A stretch of DNA of 60,111 nt, taken from Ichthyobacteriaceae bacterium. Lineage in GTDB: Bacteria; Bacteroidota; Bacteroidia; Flavobacteriales; JADGDT01. The translations under genes were made by a program, and so were the position numbers. The notes below the pieces were generated by a model. It saw only the letters and a program-made list of their open reading frames with translations, was not told where the DNA came from and ran no database searches. This document shows, piece by piece, positions 24,003 through 32,803 of this stretch. The stretch spans positions 5,938-66,048 of the forward strand of contig JADGDT010000005.1 of NCBI GenBank assembly GCA_016744755.1, written 5' to 3'. Numbering within the stretch: position 1 is the stretch's first letter; the number at the start of each line of letters is the position of its first letter.

Positions 24003-24938
24003 TTATTTGATTGCCATAAGCTCTACATCAAAAATCAATGCTGCATTTGGAGGAATTACTCCACCAGCACCAGCTGCACCGTAAGCTAAATCAGAAGGGA
24101 TAACAAAACGAGCTTTGTCTCCAACTTTCAATAACATAATTCCTTCGTCCCAACCTGGTATAACTTGCCCAATACCAACTTGAAAATCAAGAGGTTGATT
24201 TCTATTGTATGAAGAATCAAATACTTTACCATCTAGCAACGTACCTTTGTAATGTACACTTACTCCCTGTCCTTTATTTGGTTGAACATCTCCTTTCCCT
24301 TTTTGAATCATCATGTAGTAAAGTCCAGATTCAGTTTGAGTAAATCCAACAGTGTGTTCTGCTAATTGTTTAGCTTGCTCAGCATTAGCTTTAATCAATG
24401 CTTCTGCTCTAGCTTCATCTTTCTTAGCAAATACTGTAGCAGCATCAAAAGCTTCGGCATCAGCACCAACACGAATAACTTCTACTTTATCCATAACATC
24501 ATCTTGAGCAATGCTATTAACAATATCCATTCCTCCAACTACGTTTCCAAAGACTGTGTGCTTACCATCTAACCAGGCAGTTTCTACATGAGTAATAAAA
24601 AACTGAGATCCGTTTGTTCCAGGACCTGCATTAGCCATAGAAAGTATTCCTGGGCCTGTATGTTTTAAATCAGGGTGAATCTCATCGTCGAAGTTGTAAC
24701 CAGGCCCACTAGTACCAGTACCTGATGGACAACCTCCTTGAACCATAAAATTTTCAATTACACGGTGAAACTTCAAACCATCGTAGTAAGCTTCTCCTTC
24801 TCCTTTATGAGTATTCTTAATTACACCCTCAGCCAAACCAACAAAGTTTGCAACTGTAACAGGAGCTTTTTCAAATTCTAAATTTACTAGAATTTCACCT
24901 TTCGTAGTGTGAAATTTTAAATATAATCCGTCTTGCAT
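24003..24938 (-). CDS. Cyclophilin-FKBP fusion peptidyl-prolyl isomerase
   Basis: A 311-residue dual-family immunophilin. Residues 1-165 are a cyclophilin: FHRVIENFMVQGG with the catalytic Arg, then [22 protein letters not shown] and [14 protein letters not shown] charged helical linker (165-200) leads to an FKBP domain at about 205-311: [42 protein letters not shown], and [22 protein letters not shown]. No signal peptide, so it should be cytoplasmic. It is the last gene of the nrnA-gldI-immunophilin cluster, 106 bp after a paralogue with the same architecture. Confidence 0.95.
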   Translation of the reverse strand: MQDGLYLKFHTTKGEILVNLEFEKAPVTVANFVGLAEGVIKNTHKGEGEAYYDGLKFHRVIENFMVQGGCPSGTGTSGPGYNFDDEIHPDLKHTGPGILSMANAGPGTNGSQFFITHVETAWLDGKHTVFGNVVGGMDIVNSIAQDDVMDKVEVIRVGADAEAFDAATVFAKKDEARAEALIKANAEQAKQLAEHTVGFTQTESGLYYMMIQKGKGDVQPNKGQGVSVHYKGTLLDGKVFDSSYNRNQPLDFQVGIGQVIPGWDEGIMLLKVGDKARFVIPSDLAYGAAGAGGVIPPNAALIFDVELMAIK

Positions 24939-25044
24939 TTTATTAAATTTTATTTATTATATTTTTTAACCTGAGACTTTATCTTAGAGCTTCGAGCTTT
25001 TTTTACATTCAGTCTTTCAGCTTTGAGCTCATTTTATCTTTCAG

Positions 25045-26139
25045 CTATTTCACCACTTCAATCAACTCTACATCAAAAATCAAATCTGCATTTGGAGGTA
25101 TAACTCCACCTGCTCCTCTTTCGCCATAACCTAGGTAAGAAGGTATAACAAGCGTAGCTTTATCTCCTACCACTAATTGCATAATTCCTTCATCCCAACC
25201 TGGTATAACTCTACCTACTCCTACAGGGAATTTTATTGGATCTTTTCTCTCGAAAGAAGAATCAAACACTTTTCCACTAAGAAGTTTCCCTCTGTAATGA
25301 ACTTTCACTTCCTTACCAACAGTTGGCTTATCTCCACTACCAGCAAAAGTTTTTATAATCACCAATCCTGTTTCTTTAGTTTCTACACTTACAGCGTTAA
25401 CACTCAAAGAATCAACAATTCCTTTTAGTGCGACTTGTTGTTCTTTAATAATTTTTTCTTTAGCTTTTTCAATAGACTTCATCTCTTCTTTAAACACTTT
25501 AGGAGCATCAAATTTCTTAGCAGTTCTACCTACTCTTCTGATAGTTAATTTTTCTAAAATATCGCCTTGAGCAATTGTATCAACTATACTTTGACCTTCA
25601 ACAACATAGCCAAAAACAGTATGTTTACCATCTAACCAAGGAGTAGCTTTGTGAGTAATGAAAAACTGAGACCCGTTTGTTCCAGGACCAGCATTAGCCA
25701 TAGAAAGGACACCAGCGCCATCGTGTTTTAACGAGTTAACTATCTCATCAGGAAAAGCATAACCAGGATTACCTTGCCCTGTTCCTAGTGGGTCTCCACC
25801 TTGAATCATGAAATCAGCTATTACTCTATGGAATATTAATCCATCGTAAAAAGGAGTACTAAGAGGTTTTGCATTATTTTCTTGAGTGCCTTCTGCTAAA
25901 GCAACAAAGTTTGCAACTGTTAAAGGAGTTTGTTTAAAAGTTAATTTAACAATAATGTCGCCTTTTGAAGTATGGAAATCTGCAAAAATACCTTCACTAT
26001 CTTTATCTCTTAAACTTTCACTAGATTCCGTAGAATCCGAAATATTTAAGAAATTATTTCTCTGTTCTTCTAATTGATCACACGATTGCATTCCGAATGC
26101 AAATACTGCTAGTGTTAGAATTAATCCTATTTTTTTCAT
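25045..26139 (-). CDS. Lipoprotein cyclophilin-FKBP fusion isomerase
   Basis: A 364-residue paralogue of the preceding fusion protein. It begins with a lipoprotein signal ([20 protein letters not shown], Cys20), then a spacer, a cyclophilin domain at about 45-200 ([43 protein letters not shown]), a charged linker and a C-terminal FKBP domain ([55 protein letters not shown]). It should act in the periplasm on exported proteins, anchored to a membrane. It starts 7 bp after gldI, so co-transcription is likely. The cytoplasmic twin lacks the signal. Confidence 0.95.
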   Translation of the reverse strand: MKKIGLILTLAVFAFGMQSCDQLEEQRNNFLNISDSTESSESLRDKDSEGIFADFHTSKGDIIVKLTFKQTPLTVANFVALAEGTQENNAKPLSTPFYDGLIFHRVIADFMIQGGDPLGTGQGNPGYAFPDEIVNSLKHDGAGVLSMANAGPGTNGSQFFITHKATPWLDGKHTVFGYVVEGQSIVDTIAQGDILEKLTIRRVGRTAKKFDAPKVFKEEMKSIEKAKEKIIKEQQVALKGIVDSLSVNAVSVETKETGLVIIKTFAGSGDKPTVGKEVKVHYRGKLLSGKVFDSSFERKDPIKFPVGVGRVIPGWDEGIMQLVVGDKATLVIPSYLGYGERGAGGVIPPNADLIFDVELIEVVK

Positions 26140-26146
26140 TTTATAT

Positions 26147-26683
26147 TTAATTATTTACTTGATTATTAATCACTTTAATTACTCTTATTTTGTACACTAA
26201 AGGTGTGTTTGATTTAATTTTATTGTCATCGCCATGAAATCCGAATGCTTGATGCGAAGGAAAAATAAATATTGCCTCTGCTCCCTCACTCATAAGTTTC
26301 AAACCTTCGTGCATCCCTTTAATTTCTTCCTGATGATCTACTACTAAATTCTTAGTAATACTTGTATAAATTATTTTTCCATCCAAACCCTCTACAATTT
26401 CAGTATACCTAATCTCATCTTCTGATTTAATTAGTTCAGCTGAATTATTTTCGATATGGTAAATAAATCCAAAATTCGATCTCTTAAATTCTAAGTCTTG
26501 TTTGGCTACGTATTTCCTAAACTTCCTCTCTTCTCTTTGATTTATCTTTTTCGACAACTCTATAGATTCTGTATAATCTATTCCAGAACTAACACTTACC
26601 GGCAATCTAGGCTCTTGCTCTTTACAAGAACTTAAAAACAGAAAGGTTATTATCGAAAAGAAAAAAAATAGTTTGCTACCCAT
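26147..26683 (-). CDS. gldI: GldI-like FKBP lipoprotein
   Basis: A 178-residue lipoprotein with the signal [20 protein letters not shown] (Cys20) and an FKBP-like C-terminal domain: [41 protein letters not shown], and [13 protein letters not shown]. Length and layout match GldI, the gliding-motility-associated peptidyl-prolyl isomerase of Flavobacterium. Key FKBP active-site positions are only partly kept, so catalytic activity is uncertain. Its start overlaps the stop of the DHH phosphoesterase gene by 8 bp, and the dual immunophilin follows after 7 bp. Gliding itself needs other gld genes not in this window. Confidence 0.82.
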   Translation of the reverse strand: MGSKLFFFFSIITFLFLSSCKEQEPRLPVSVSSGIDYTESIELSKKINQREERKFRKYVAKQDLEFKRSNFGFIYHIENNSAELIKSEDEIRYTEIVEGLDGKIIYTSITKNLVVDHQEEIKGMHEGLKLMSEGAEAIFIFPSHQAFGFHGDDNKIKSNTPLVYKIRVIKVINNQVNN

Positions 26684-27701
26684 TAGAATTTATTATTTCT
26701 TTCTTATTCAATTTTACAGCTTTAATAAACATATCAACAACCTCAGTTATAGGCAAATCTACTCTTCCTCCTGCTGCGTTAATATGCCCTCCTCCATTAA
26801 AATTATCTCTCGACATTTGGTTAACAGAAAACTTTCCTGTAGACCTTAAACTAATTTTTACAAAATCACCTTCAAGATCTTCTATAAAAATTGCCGCTAC
26901 ATTTACTCCCTCAATAGAAAGTGCCATATTTACAAATCCTTCCGTATCTCCTTTCTGAAATTTATTTTTTCTTAACTCTTTACGAGTCATTGTAATATAT
27001 GCTGAATTGTAATTTTTCAACACCACCAAATTATTCAAAGCAATACCCATAAGCTTCATTCTAGCCATAGTGTTACCATCAAAAATATTGTTGTGTATTT
27101 CATGATTCACTGCTCCTCTATCTATTAAATCAGCAGCTATACGATGAGTTGTTGATGTTGTAGAAGCATAACGGAAAGAACCTGTATCGGTAAGTATTCC
27201 TGTATAAATACATGTAGCAATTTCAGCATCTATTTTATCTACCTCATTAATATTCTCTAAAAAGTGATATAACATTTCAGAAGTAGCACATATTGTAGTA
27301 TCAGAATAAGTGTAATCGGGAAAACTATCTGGTTGCTGATGATGATCTATCATTATTTTAATAGCATCCGATTTATCAACAAAAGGTTTTATTTCTTCTA
27401 TTCTTTCAAGTGTATTGAAATCCATAAAGAAAATTACATCAGCTTGATTAATTAAATTAGTTTTTGCCTCATCTTCTTCGTTAAAAATCTCTACAGTATC
27501 ATTATTTGGCAGCCAATGAAGAAACTTCGGATATGGTGTAGGTGCTAATACTACAGGGCTATGCCCGTTGTTTTTTAAATATTTATACAATCCTAAGCTA
27601 CTGCCCATTGCATCACCATCAGGATTTTTATGTGGGATTATCACAACTTTTTTAGGTTGCGATAACAATTCTTTTACTTCTGAAAAATCATCTTTTGTCA
27701 T
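26676..27701 (-). CDS. DHH/DHHA1 phosphoesterase (NrnA-like)
   Basis: A 341-residue bifunctional oligoribonuclease/PAP phosphatase-like protein. The DHH domain motifs are NPDGDAMGSSLG, FFMDFNT, MIDHHQQPD and TDTGSFRY; the DHHA1 domain ends in GGGHINAAGG. NrnA-type enzymes degrade 2-5 nt RNA and dephosphorylate pAp; the closely related DhhP/Pde2 group hydrolyses c-di-AMP or pApA. Which applies cannot be read from the motifs, but a diadenylate cyclase gene (37704-38486) is present. It is the first gene of the gldI cluster. Confidence 0.9.
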   Translation of the reverse strand: MTKDDFSEVKELLSQPKKVVIIPHKNPDGDAMGSSLGLYKYLKNNGHSPVVLAPTPYPKFLHWLPNNDTVEIFNEEDEAKTNLINQADVIFFMDFNTLERIEEIKPFVDKSDAIKIMIDHHQQPDSFPDYTYSDTTICATSEMLYHFLENINEVDKIDAEIATCIYTGILTDTGSFRYASTTSTTHRIAADLIDRGAVNHEIHNNIFDGNTMARMKLMGIALNNLVVLKNYNSAYITMTRKELRKNKFQKGDTEGFVNMALSIEGVNVAAIFIEDLEGDFVKISLRSTGKFSVNQMSRDNFNGGGHINAAGGRVDLPITEVVDMFIKAVKLNKKEIINSNG

Positions 27702-27806
27702 AGGATGCGAAAATAGTGTTTTTTGATTAATGATTACAGTTTTTTACACATTGATTTACAACTGTAAAACACCAGAATAAACTTCTACAACCGTAAAGTA
27801 TAAACG

Positions 27807-27834
27807 CAAAAAAGCCTCCGCTTGGAGGCTTTTT
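27807..27834 (-). terminator. Terminator of the OmpA/TPR lipoprotein gene
   Basis: AAAAAGCCTCC pairs with GGAGGCTTTTT around a CGCTT-type loop; on the minus strand a T run follows. It lies 20 nt after the stop codon of the upstream gene. Confidence 0.88.
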
Positions 27835-27853
27835 AAATATTATTTCAGTTTTA

Positions 27854-29593
27854 CTATTCTGCAGCTTCAGCAACTGGAGCAGCATATATTTCTCTGAATT
27901 CTAAATCTTTCTTAACTTTTTCTTCTAACTTAGGATTCTTCTCGATTGCAGAAGCAATAAATTTCTTTGCATCATCAGTTTTCCCAAGTCTTTGAGAAGC
28001 GATAGCTCTTAGGTAATCACCTTTACAAGTTTTAACATCACCAGCATCAAGAGTTTTAATACCTCCGTCAAAATCACCATTCAATACTTTAGCAAGTGCT
28101 AAGTTGAAAGTGTTTTTACCTTGCATTTCTTCTATAGCTTTTGCATAATCTCCTTCTTTTATAGCTTTAACACCACGGTTATAAGCTGCCTCAGGAGATG
28201 TTGACTTAGTAAACAACTCATTTGCAGTTGCAACGTCCCCTTTAAGAGCAGTAGCTACAGCTAAGTTATTTATTGTTACATCATTCTCTTCTATTTCGAA
28301 AGCTTTTTCAAACAAAGCAATAGCATCATCACTATTTCCTAACATTTGAGAACAGTGTCCTGCATTAGTAGCAAAACGGTAATCAGCAGGATATAACTCC
28401 ATACCTTTTTTCATTATATCAAGACGAGTTTCTTTAGAATCAGCAAGTTTTGCAGCATAAAGAACTTCTTCAGCATCTAATTGAAAAGCTTTAGTATTAT
28501 CCGCTTTAGTAATCTCAACTTTTAATTCCTCTACTGTCTTAGCAGATAATTCTTTGATCTCTTCATCTGTCTTACCAACTAAATCGTAACCTACAACAAT
28601 ATTAGTTCTACGTAATTCTGGAAGAATATCGTCTTTAATAACGTCATATGTAGTCGACAAAGATTTAAGAGTTTTCTCTTTTGTTTCCAATAAAGGCTGA
28701 TCATCAAGAGAACGTAAAATCATATCTTTATCTTCGATATTTGAGTTCTTGATAGCAACATAAACACCTTCCCAGTCAGCTCCTTTAGCCTCTTTAGAGA
28801 ATAAGTCTTCTTGATATTGAATCTTAGCTCTCTTAACAGAAGATTCAATTTTGGCTTGTACTTTCTTTGCTCTATCATCAGATAATTTTGCATTATCTTC
28901 TGCTTCACCCTCTGGAGATGCGTAACCTACTAGAGAAACACTAGTAATAGTCATTTTTTCTTCTTTTCCAGAAGACTTTACCAATTCAGATAAAGCTTTA
29001 TAGTCTTCTTGTTTTAGTTCACTTCCTTTTACTACAGAAGACCCTAAATTAAAGTTAACCATTGCACTTGACTCATGCTTAGTAGTTTGCTCGTATGTAG
29101 GAGGAACCATTGATGACTTGAAATCATCTTGAACCAAAAGAGAAGTTGTAATAACTCCATCTGCTAACTTGATAGCTTCAAATTCTTTTACTTTGTCTCC
29201 TTTTTTACCGTTTATATTAATGTAAAGTTCAGAGTTCTCCATTTCAGGTGTGTAATCTATCTCATCAGTATAAGAAACTGATTTCCCTGTCTCGTAAGGT
29301 ATAACAGTAGCATTACCAGGATATTCTTCTCCTTGGAATTCAGCCATTTTAAAATCTGTGTTCCCAGCTTCGTAACGCAACTGAGGAGTTAACTCAACAG
29401 CAACATTTTTCTTGAACAACTTTTCAGGATATTGACCATTGATGTCAATTTTTACTTTTCCTCCGTGAACCTCTAAAGGTTGTGGATTTACCGAATAATA
29501 ATCTTTATCAAGGTTTTTCATAGAATTACAACTTGAAAGTGTTGCAATAGCTAATCCAACAACCGCGAATGATTTTAAGCTAATATTTCTCAT
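27854..29593 (-). CDS. OmpA-domain and TPR lipoprotein
   Basis: A 579-residue lipoprotein (signal MRNISLKSFAVVGLAIATLSSC, Cys22). Residues 40-180 look like a beta-rich domain (HGGKVKIDINGQYPEKLF). Residues about 185-270 resemble an OmpA-type peptidoglycan-binding domain (SVSLVGYASPEGEAEDNAKLSDDRAKKVQAKI). The C-terminal third carries TPR-like helices with NNLAVATALKGD and YNRGVKAIKEGDYAKAIEEM. It probably anchors the outer membrane to the cell wall or scaffolds other proteins. Bacteroidota proteins of this layout are usually called TPR or OmpA family; exact role unknown. Confidence 0.8.
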   Translation of the reverse strand: MRNISLKSFAVVGLAIATLSSCNSMKNLDKDYYSVNPQPLEVHGGKVKIDINGQYPEKLFKKNVAVELTPQLRYEAGNTDFKMAEFQGEEYPGNATVIPYETGKSVSYTDEIDYTPEMENSELYININGKKGDKVKEFEAIKLADGVITTSLLVQDDFKSSMVPPTYEQTTKHESSAMVNFNLGSSVVKGSELKQEDYKALSELVKSSGKEEKMTITSVSLVGYASPEGEAEDNAKLSDDRAKKVQAKIESSVKRAKIQYQEDLFSKEAKGADWEGVYVAIKNSNIEDKDMILRSLDDQPLLETKEKTLKSLSTTYDVIKDDILPELRRTNIVVGYDLVGKTDEEIKELSAKTVEELKVEITKADNTKAFQLDAEEVLYAAKLADSKETRLDIMKKGMELYPADYRFATNAGHCSQMLGNSDDAIALFEKAFEIEENDVTINNLAVATALKGDVATANELFTKSTSPEAAYNRGVKAIKEGDYAKAIEEMQGKNTFNLALAKVLNGDFDGGIKTLDAGDVKTCKGDYLRAIASQRLGKTDDAKKFIASAIEKNPKLEEKVKKDLEFREIYAAPVAEAAE

Positions 29594-30066
29594 GCTTAGA
29601 ATTATGAATTACTGTGTATACAGTTTGTTAATTATTTACAATTTTATTGATGTAGTTTTAACATCATTGCAAAAATATAAAAATAGATGACTAATCAATA
29701 ACATATCACGAAAAACATACACTTTATGACAAAAGTATCTTTAGTTATGACGAATAAATATTTTATTATGCTTCTTTTATTACATATTATCAAATATATC
29801 TCGTAATTATTGCCATGAATTATACATATAACTAGTAAGAAAATACTTAATTCAATAAAAATAGACTTGATTTATGTGGAATCATCTGTAACTTTTTTTT
29901 AAAACTATTATTAAATCGTGACAAAAGTGCTGTGGAAACGATCAACTTATCCGTTTTGGTCATTCGTCCATTTCGGATAAAAATGATTTTCAACTTCAAC
30001 AGCTATATATTAAAACCTCCAATAGATATCCAGGCAACAGTTATACGGTTTAATAATTAAACCTTC
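29594..30066. other. Gene-free region upstream of the OmpA/TPR gene
   Basis: 473 bp, AT-rich. I see one weak inverted repeat, TTATCCG (29947-29953) with CGGATAA (29974-29980), without a T run. No ORF of note, no repeat copy, no clear -7 box. Confidence 0.5.
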
Positions 30067-30585
30067 TTAAAATTCCTTAGCTATTTCTAATTTAAGCTGA
30101 AGCAAAGCAAGTTTGGTAGGATTGTCTTCTGTACTATCGCCACTTATAAGTATGCTTTTAAAATCCATAATTCCTTCACCTTCTTCTAGTTTCAACATTG
30201 TTTGATTTATAGCAATGATTGAAGCATTTTTGGCAGTGGTAATCATATTCCAAAGTTCTGGAGTAACATAAATTTGTTGAGAAAGGTTATGGTCAAACTC
30301 ATCATTTATCTGTTTTATTAAAACATTTTTATAAAGCTCTATAGAATCAATATTCATAGGGATTCTTCTGGCTAGGCTAACCATAGAAATCCTCTCCAAT
30401 AAAAGAGTAAGTCTTTCGTATGCCTGAAACCTAATGGGAGTGGTTTCTTTTGTTGAAGCCACTTTAAGTTGATAACGACGTTTGTTATTTTCTTCTTCAA
30501 AAAATGTTTTGAGAAAGTACATTGCTATTCCCCCAATTAATAATGAAGGAACAATATATTTTAAAAATTCTATTAAATCAAACAT
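30067..30585 (-). CDS. Membrane-anchored protein of unknown function (DUF7935-like)
   Basis: A 172-residue protein with one N-terminal membrane segment (FLKYIVPSLLIGGIAMYFLKTF), followed by a basic helix and a soluble helical domain with PIRFQAYERLTLLLERI, NIDSIELYKNVLIKQINDEFDHNLSQQIYVT and WNMITTAKNASIIAINQTM. This block order is common in Bacteroidota genomes and I think it is DUF7935, from memory. No catalytic motif. The N-terminus puts the soluble part in the cytoplasm if positive-inside rules hold. It follows another unknown gene by 80 bp on the same strand. Confidence 0.6.
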   Translation of the reverse strand: MFDLIEFLKYIVPSLLIGGIAMYFLKTFFEEENNKRRYQLKVASTKETTPIRFQAYERLTLLLERISMVSLARRIPMNIDSIELYKNVLIKQINDEFDHNLSQQIYVTPELWNMITTAKNASIIAINQTMLKLEEGEGIMDFKSILISGDSTEDNPTKLALLQLKLEIAKEF

Positions 30586-30665
30586 GTGTTTTTTATTTTA
30601 TGAAAAGCCAAAAATACAATTTTTTCAATAATTTGAAATTAGATTATTGGCCATTTAATTAGAGG

Positions 30666-31145
30666 TTAATTATTGTCAATTTTTTCTAGCTCTCTTTCAA
30701 AATCGTACTGTAGATCTTCGTGTAACTTAGAAATAGATTTTTGTGAAGCCTCTACTTGTCGTAAATAAATATTGTGTAAAGCTTGATCCCTTTCCATAGG
30801 AGGGTGCATATTTTTTAGTTTAATACAGAAATACAACATTAATTCTACTTCAGTTTCTTTGTTGTTGGAGTAACGGATATATTTTTTTACAAGACGTAGA
30901 ATCTTCCTAGCACTCTTTTTTATAAAAAAGTAACTAGAAGTATTAATCGTTTCAAAGGTATCGTCAACTTCTTGTTTAACAGCTTCAATATAACTAGCCT
31001 CACTAGATTCCTCAAACAACAAATAAGTTAACAACTCTTTGTTTTCTTTCTTGAATTTAGATAATCGCAAAACCAATTCTATCATCTCTTCTTGCGAAAG
31101 ATGCTTTAGTTCTTTTTTAATTACTGTTACTGTTGCTGTTTTCAT
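30666..31145 (-). CDS. Unknown helical protein
   Basis: A 159-residue, charged, mostly helical protein without signal peptide or membrane segment. The start MKTATVTVIKKELKHLSQEEMIELVLRLSKFKKENKELLTYLLFEE is distinctive and is followed by FFIKKSARKILRLVKKYIRYSNNKETEVELMLYFC. I do not recognise it beyond a conserved look. It lies upstream of the DUF7935-like gene and could form a two-gene unit with it. Confidence 0.6.
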   Translation of the reverse strand: MKTATVTVIKKELKHLSQEEMIELVLRLSKFKKENKELLTYLLFEESSEASYIEAVKQEVDDTFETINTSSYFFIKKSARKILRLVKKYIRYSNNKETEVELMLYFCIKLKNMHPPMERDQALHNIYLRQVEASQKSISKLHEDLQYDFERELEKIDNN

Positions 31146-31234
31146 TTAATGAGTTGATATTTATTAGAGGTAAATATAAAGTTATACAATTAATGTTTCT
31201 GTACTCTAATGGAAATAAATATTAAATATTTTTT

Positions 31235-31300
31235 TGCCCGCTGATTTCGCTGATTTCCGCAGATTTTTATCAGCGATAATCTGTGTAATCTGCGGGAGAT
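31235..31300. repeat. CGCTGATTT/CGCAGATTT repeat with inverted arms
   Basis: CGCTGATTT, CGCTGATTTC and CGCAGATTT units follow each other; ATCAGCG and AATCTGCGG then repeat them in inverse orientation. CCGCAGATT (31257-31265) pairs with AATCTGCGG (31287-31295). Similar CGCAGATTT/AATCTGCGG sequences occur between genes in many Bacteroidota, from memory. Only one copy is in this window. Confidence 0.55.
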
Positions 31301-31309
31301 AAAAACATA

Positions 31310-31346
31310 AAAACGGCCACAATACAATTAAGTATGCGACCGTTTT
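31310..31346 (-). terminator. Terminator of gltBD
   Basis: On the minus strand AAAACGGTCGCATAC pairs with GTATTGTGGCCGTTTT with one bulge and G-T pairs, and the second arm ends in a T run. It lies 40 nt after the gltD stop codon. Confidence 0.7.
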
Positions 31347-31386
31347 CTGCTATAAATAAACGAAATCTTAGATAACCTTGTTAAGA

Positions 31387-32802
31387 TTATTTTTTTCTTA
31401 AATATTTATCAATTGCTATTGCTGCATCTCTACCTTCCGATAAGGCCCAAACTACCAACGATTGTCCTCTACGAGCATCGCCTGCTGCAAAGAATTTTTC
31501 TTTTGAAGTTTTATAGTCTTTTTGTGATGCAGAAATATTTTTTCTATCAGTAAGTACTACACCACTATCGGCAACAATGCCTTCTACAACAGGCGATAAA
31601 AATCCTGCTGCTAAGAATACTAAATCGTACTCTTCAATTTTAGAAGTTCCTTCAACCGCTTCAAAAGTTCTTCTTCCATCTTTAGTTAGCCATTTTACTT
31701 CTTGCATTTCAACAGCTTCTAATTTACCGTTTCCAATAAATTTAGTTGTTTGAATATTCCAATCTCTATTTCCTCCTTCTTTCTGCGAAGTAGAAGTTTT
31801 AAGAGTGAAAGAATACTCAGGCCAAGGATTTGTAGCTTCTCTTTCGTTTGCAGGCTTAGGTACAATATCTATTTGTGTAACCTTACTTGCTCCTTGTCTT
31901 ATAGCTGTTCCTAAACAATCTGATCCTGTATCGCCACCACCAATTACTAAAACTTTTTTATCCTTAGCATCAATAGTAAGTTTTTTTATTTCTCCTGATT
32001 CAAGTTGATTAGACTCTCTAAGGTATTCCATTGCAAAATATACACCATCCAAATCACGACCTTCAATCGGTAAATCTCTAGGTACTTGAGCTCCAATAGT
32101 GAATAAAACAGCATCGTAACTATTATCTAAATCAGCCAGTTTTATATCTTTACCAACTTCGGTAGAAGTAATAAATTGTACGCCCGCTTCTTTCATTACC
32201 TCAACACGACGCTCAATTACTTTTTTCTCTAATTTAAAATCAGGAATTCCATAACGTAGTAAACCTCCAACAAATTTATCTTTTTCGTAAACTGTTACTG
32301 AGTGTCCTAGGCTAGAAAGTCTATCGGCAGCAGCCATACCTGCCGGCCCACCGCCAATTACTGCAACATTGTATTCAGATGCATCTACTTCATCAGCAGG
32401 TTTTACCCAACCGTTTTCGTAGGCTGTTTCAACAATTCTTTTCTCTATTTGTTTAATACTTACCGCATCGCGATTTATACTTAACACACAAGCCGACTCG
32501 CATGGTGCTGGACAAACTCTACCTGTAAATTCAGGAAAAGAATTTGTATCGAATAGATATTGTGCTGCTGTTTCCCAATCTTCTCGTGCTACTGCATCGT
32601 TAAAATCAGGTATAACATTCCCCAGTGGACATCCACTATGGCAAAACGGCACACCACAATCCATACAACGTGTTGCTTGTTCTTTTAATTCTTCTTTAGA
32701 TAGAGGAATAGTAAATTCTTTGAAATTCTGAATACGACTTACCTTATCCTGGTAAGATTCGTCTTTTCTTTCAGTTGTTAGATATGCTCCTATTACTCCC
32801 AT
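31387..32802 (-). CDS. gltD: Glutamate synthase small subunit
   Basis: A 471-residue flavoprotein that passes electrons from NAD(P)H to the large subunit for glutamate synthesis. N-terminal cysteines for [4Fe-4S] clusters are present: CMDCGVPFCHSGCPLGNVIP and CPAPCESACV. The FAD site reads VAVIGGGPAGMAAADRL, and the NAD(P)H site is VLVIGGGDTGSDC. The C-terminal FAAGDARRGQSLVVWALSEGR binds FAD. Length is normal. It starts one base after the gltB stop, so it is translated from the same message. Confidence 0.96.
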   Translation of the reverse strand: MGVIGAYLTTERKDESYQDKVSRIQNFKEFTIPLSKEELKEQATRCMDCGVPFCHSGCPLGNVIPDFNDAVAREDWETAAQYLFDTNSFPEFTGRVCPAPCESACVLSINRDAVSIKQIEKRIVETAYENGWVKPADEVDASEYNVAVIGGGPAGMAAADRLSSLGHSVTVYEKDKFVGGLLRYGIPDFKLEKKVIERRVEVMKEAGVQFITSTEVGKDIKLADLDNSYDAVLFTIGAQVPRDLPIEGRDLDGVYFAMEYLRESNQLESGEIKKLTIDAKDKKVLVIGGGDTGSDCLGTAIRQGASKVTQIDIVPKPANEREATNPWPEYSFTLKTSTSQKEGGNRDWNIQTTKFIGNGKLEAVEMQEVKWLTKDGRRTFEAVEGTSKIEEYDLVFLAAGFLSPVVEGIVADSGVVLTDRKNISASQKDYKTSKEKFFAAGDARRGQSLVVWALSEGRDAAIAIDKYLRKK

Positions 32803-32803
32803 C

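Noticed and set aside
29947-29980. TTATCCG/CGGATAA as terminator
   Set aside because: No T run and a long loop; probably chance.
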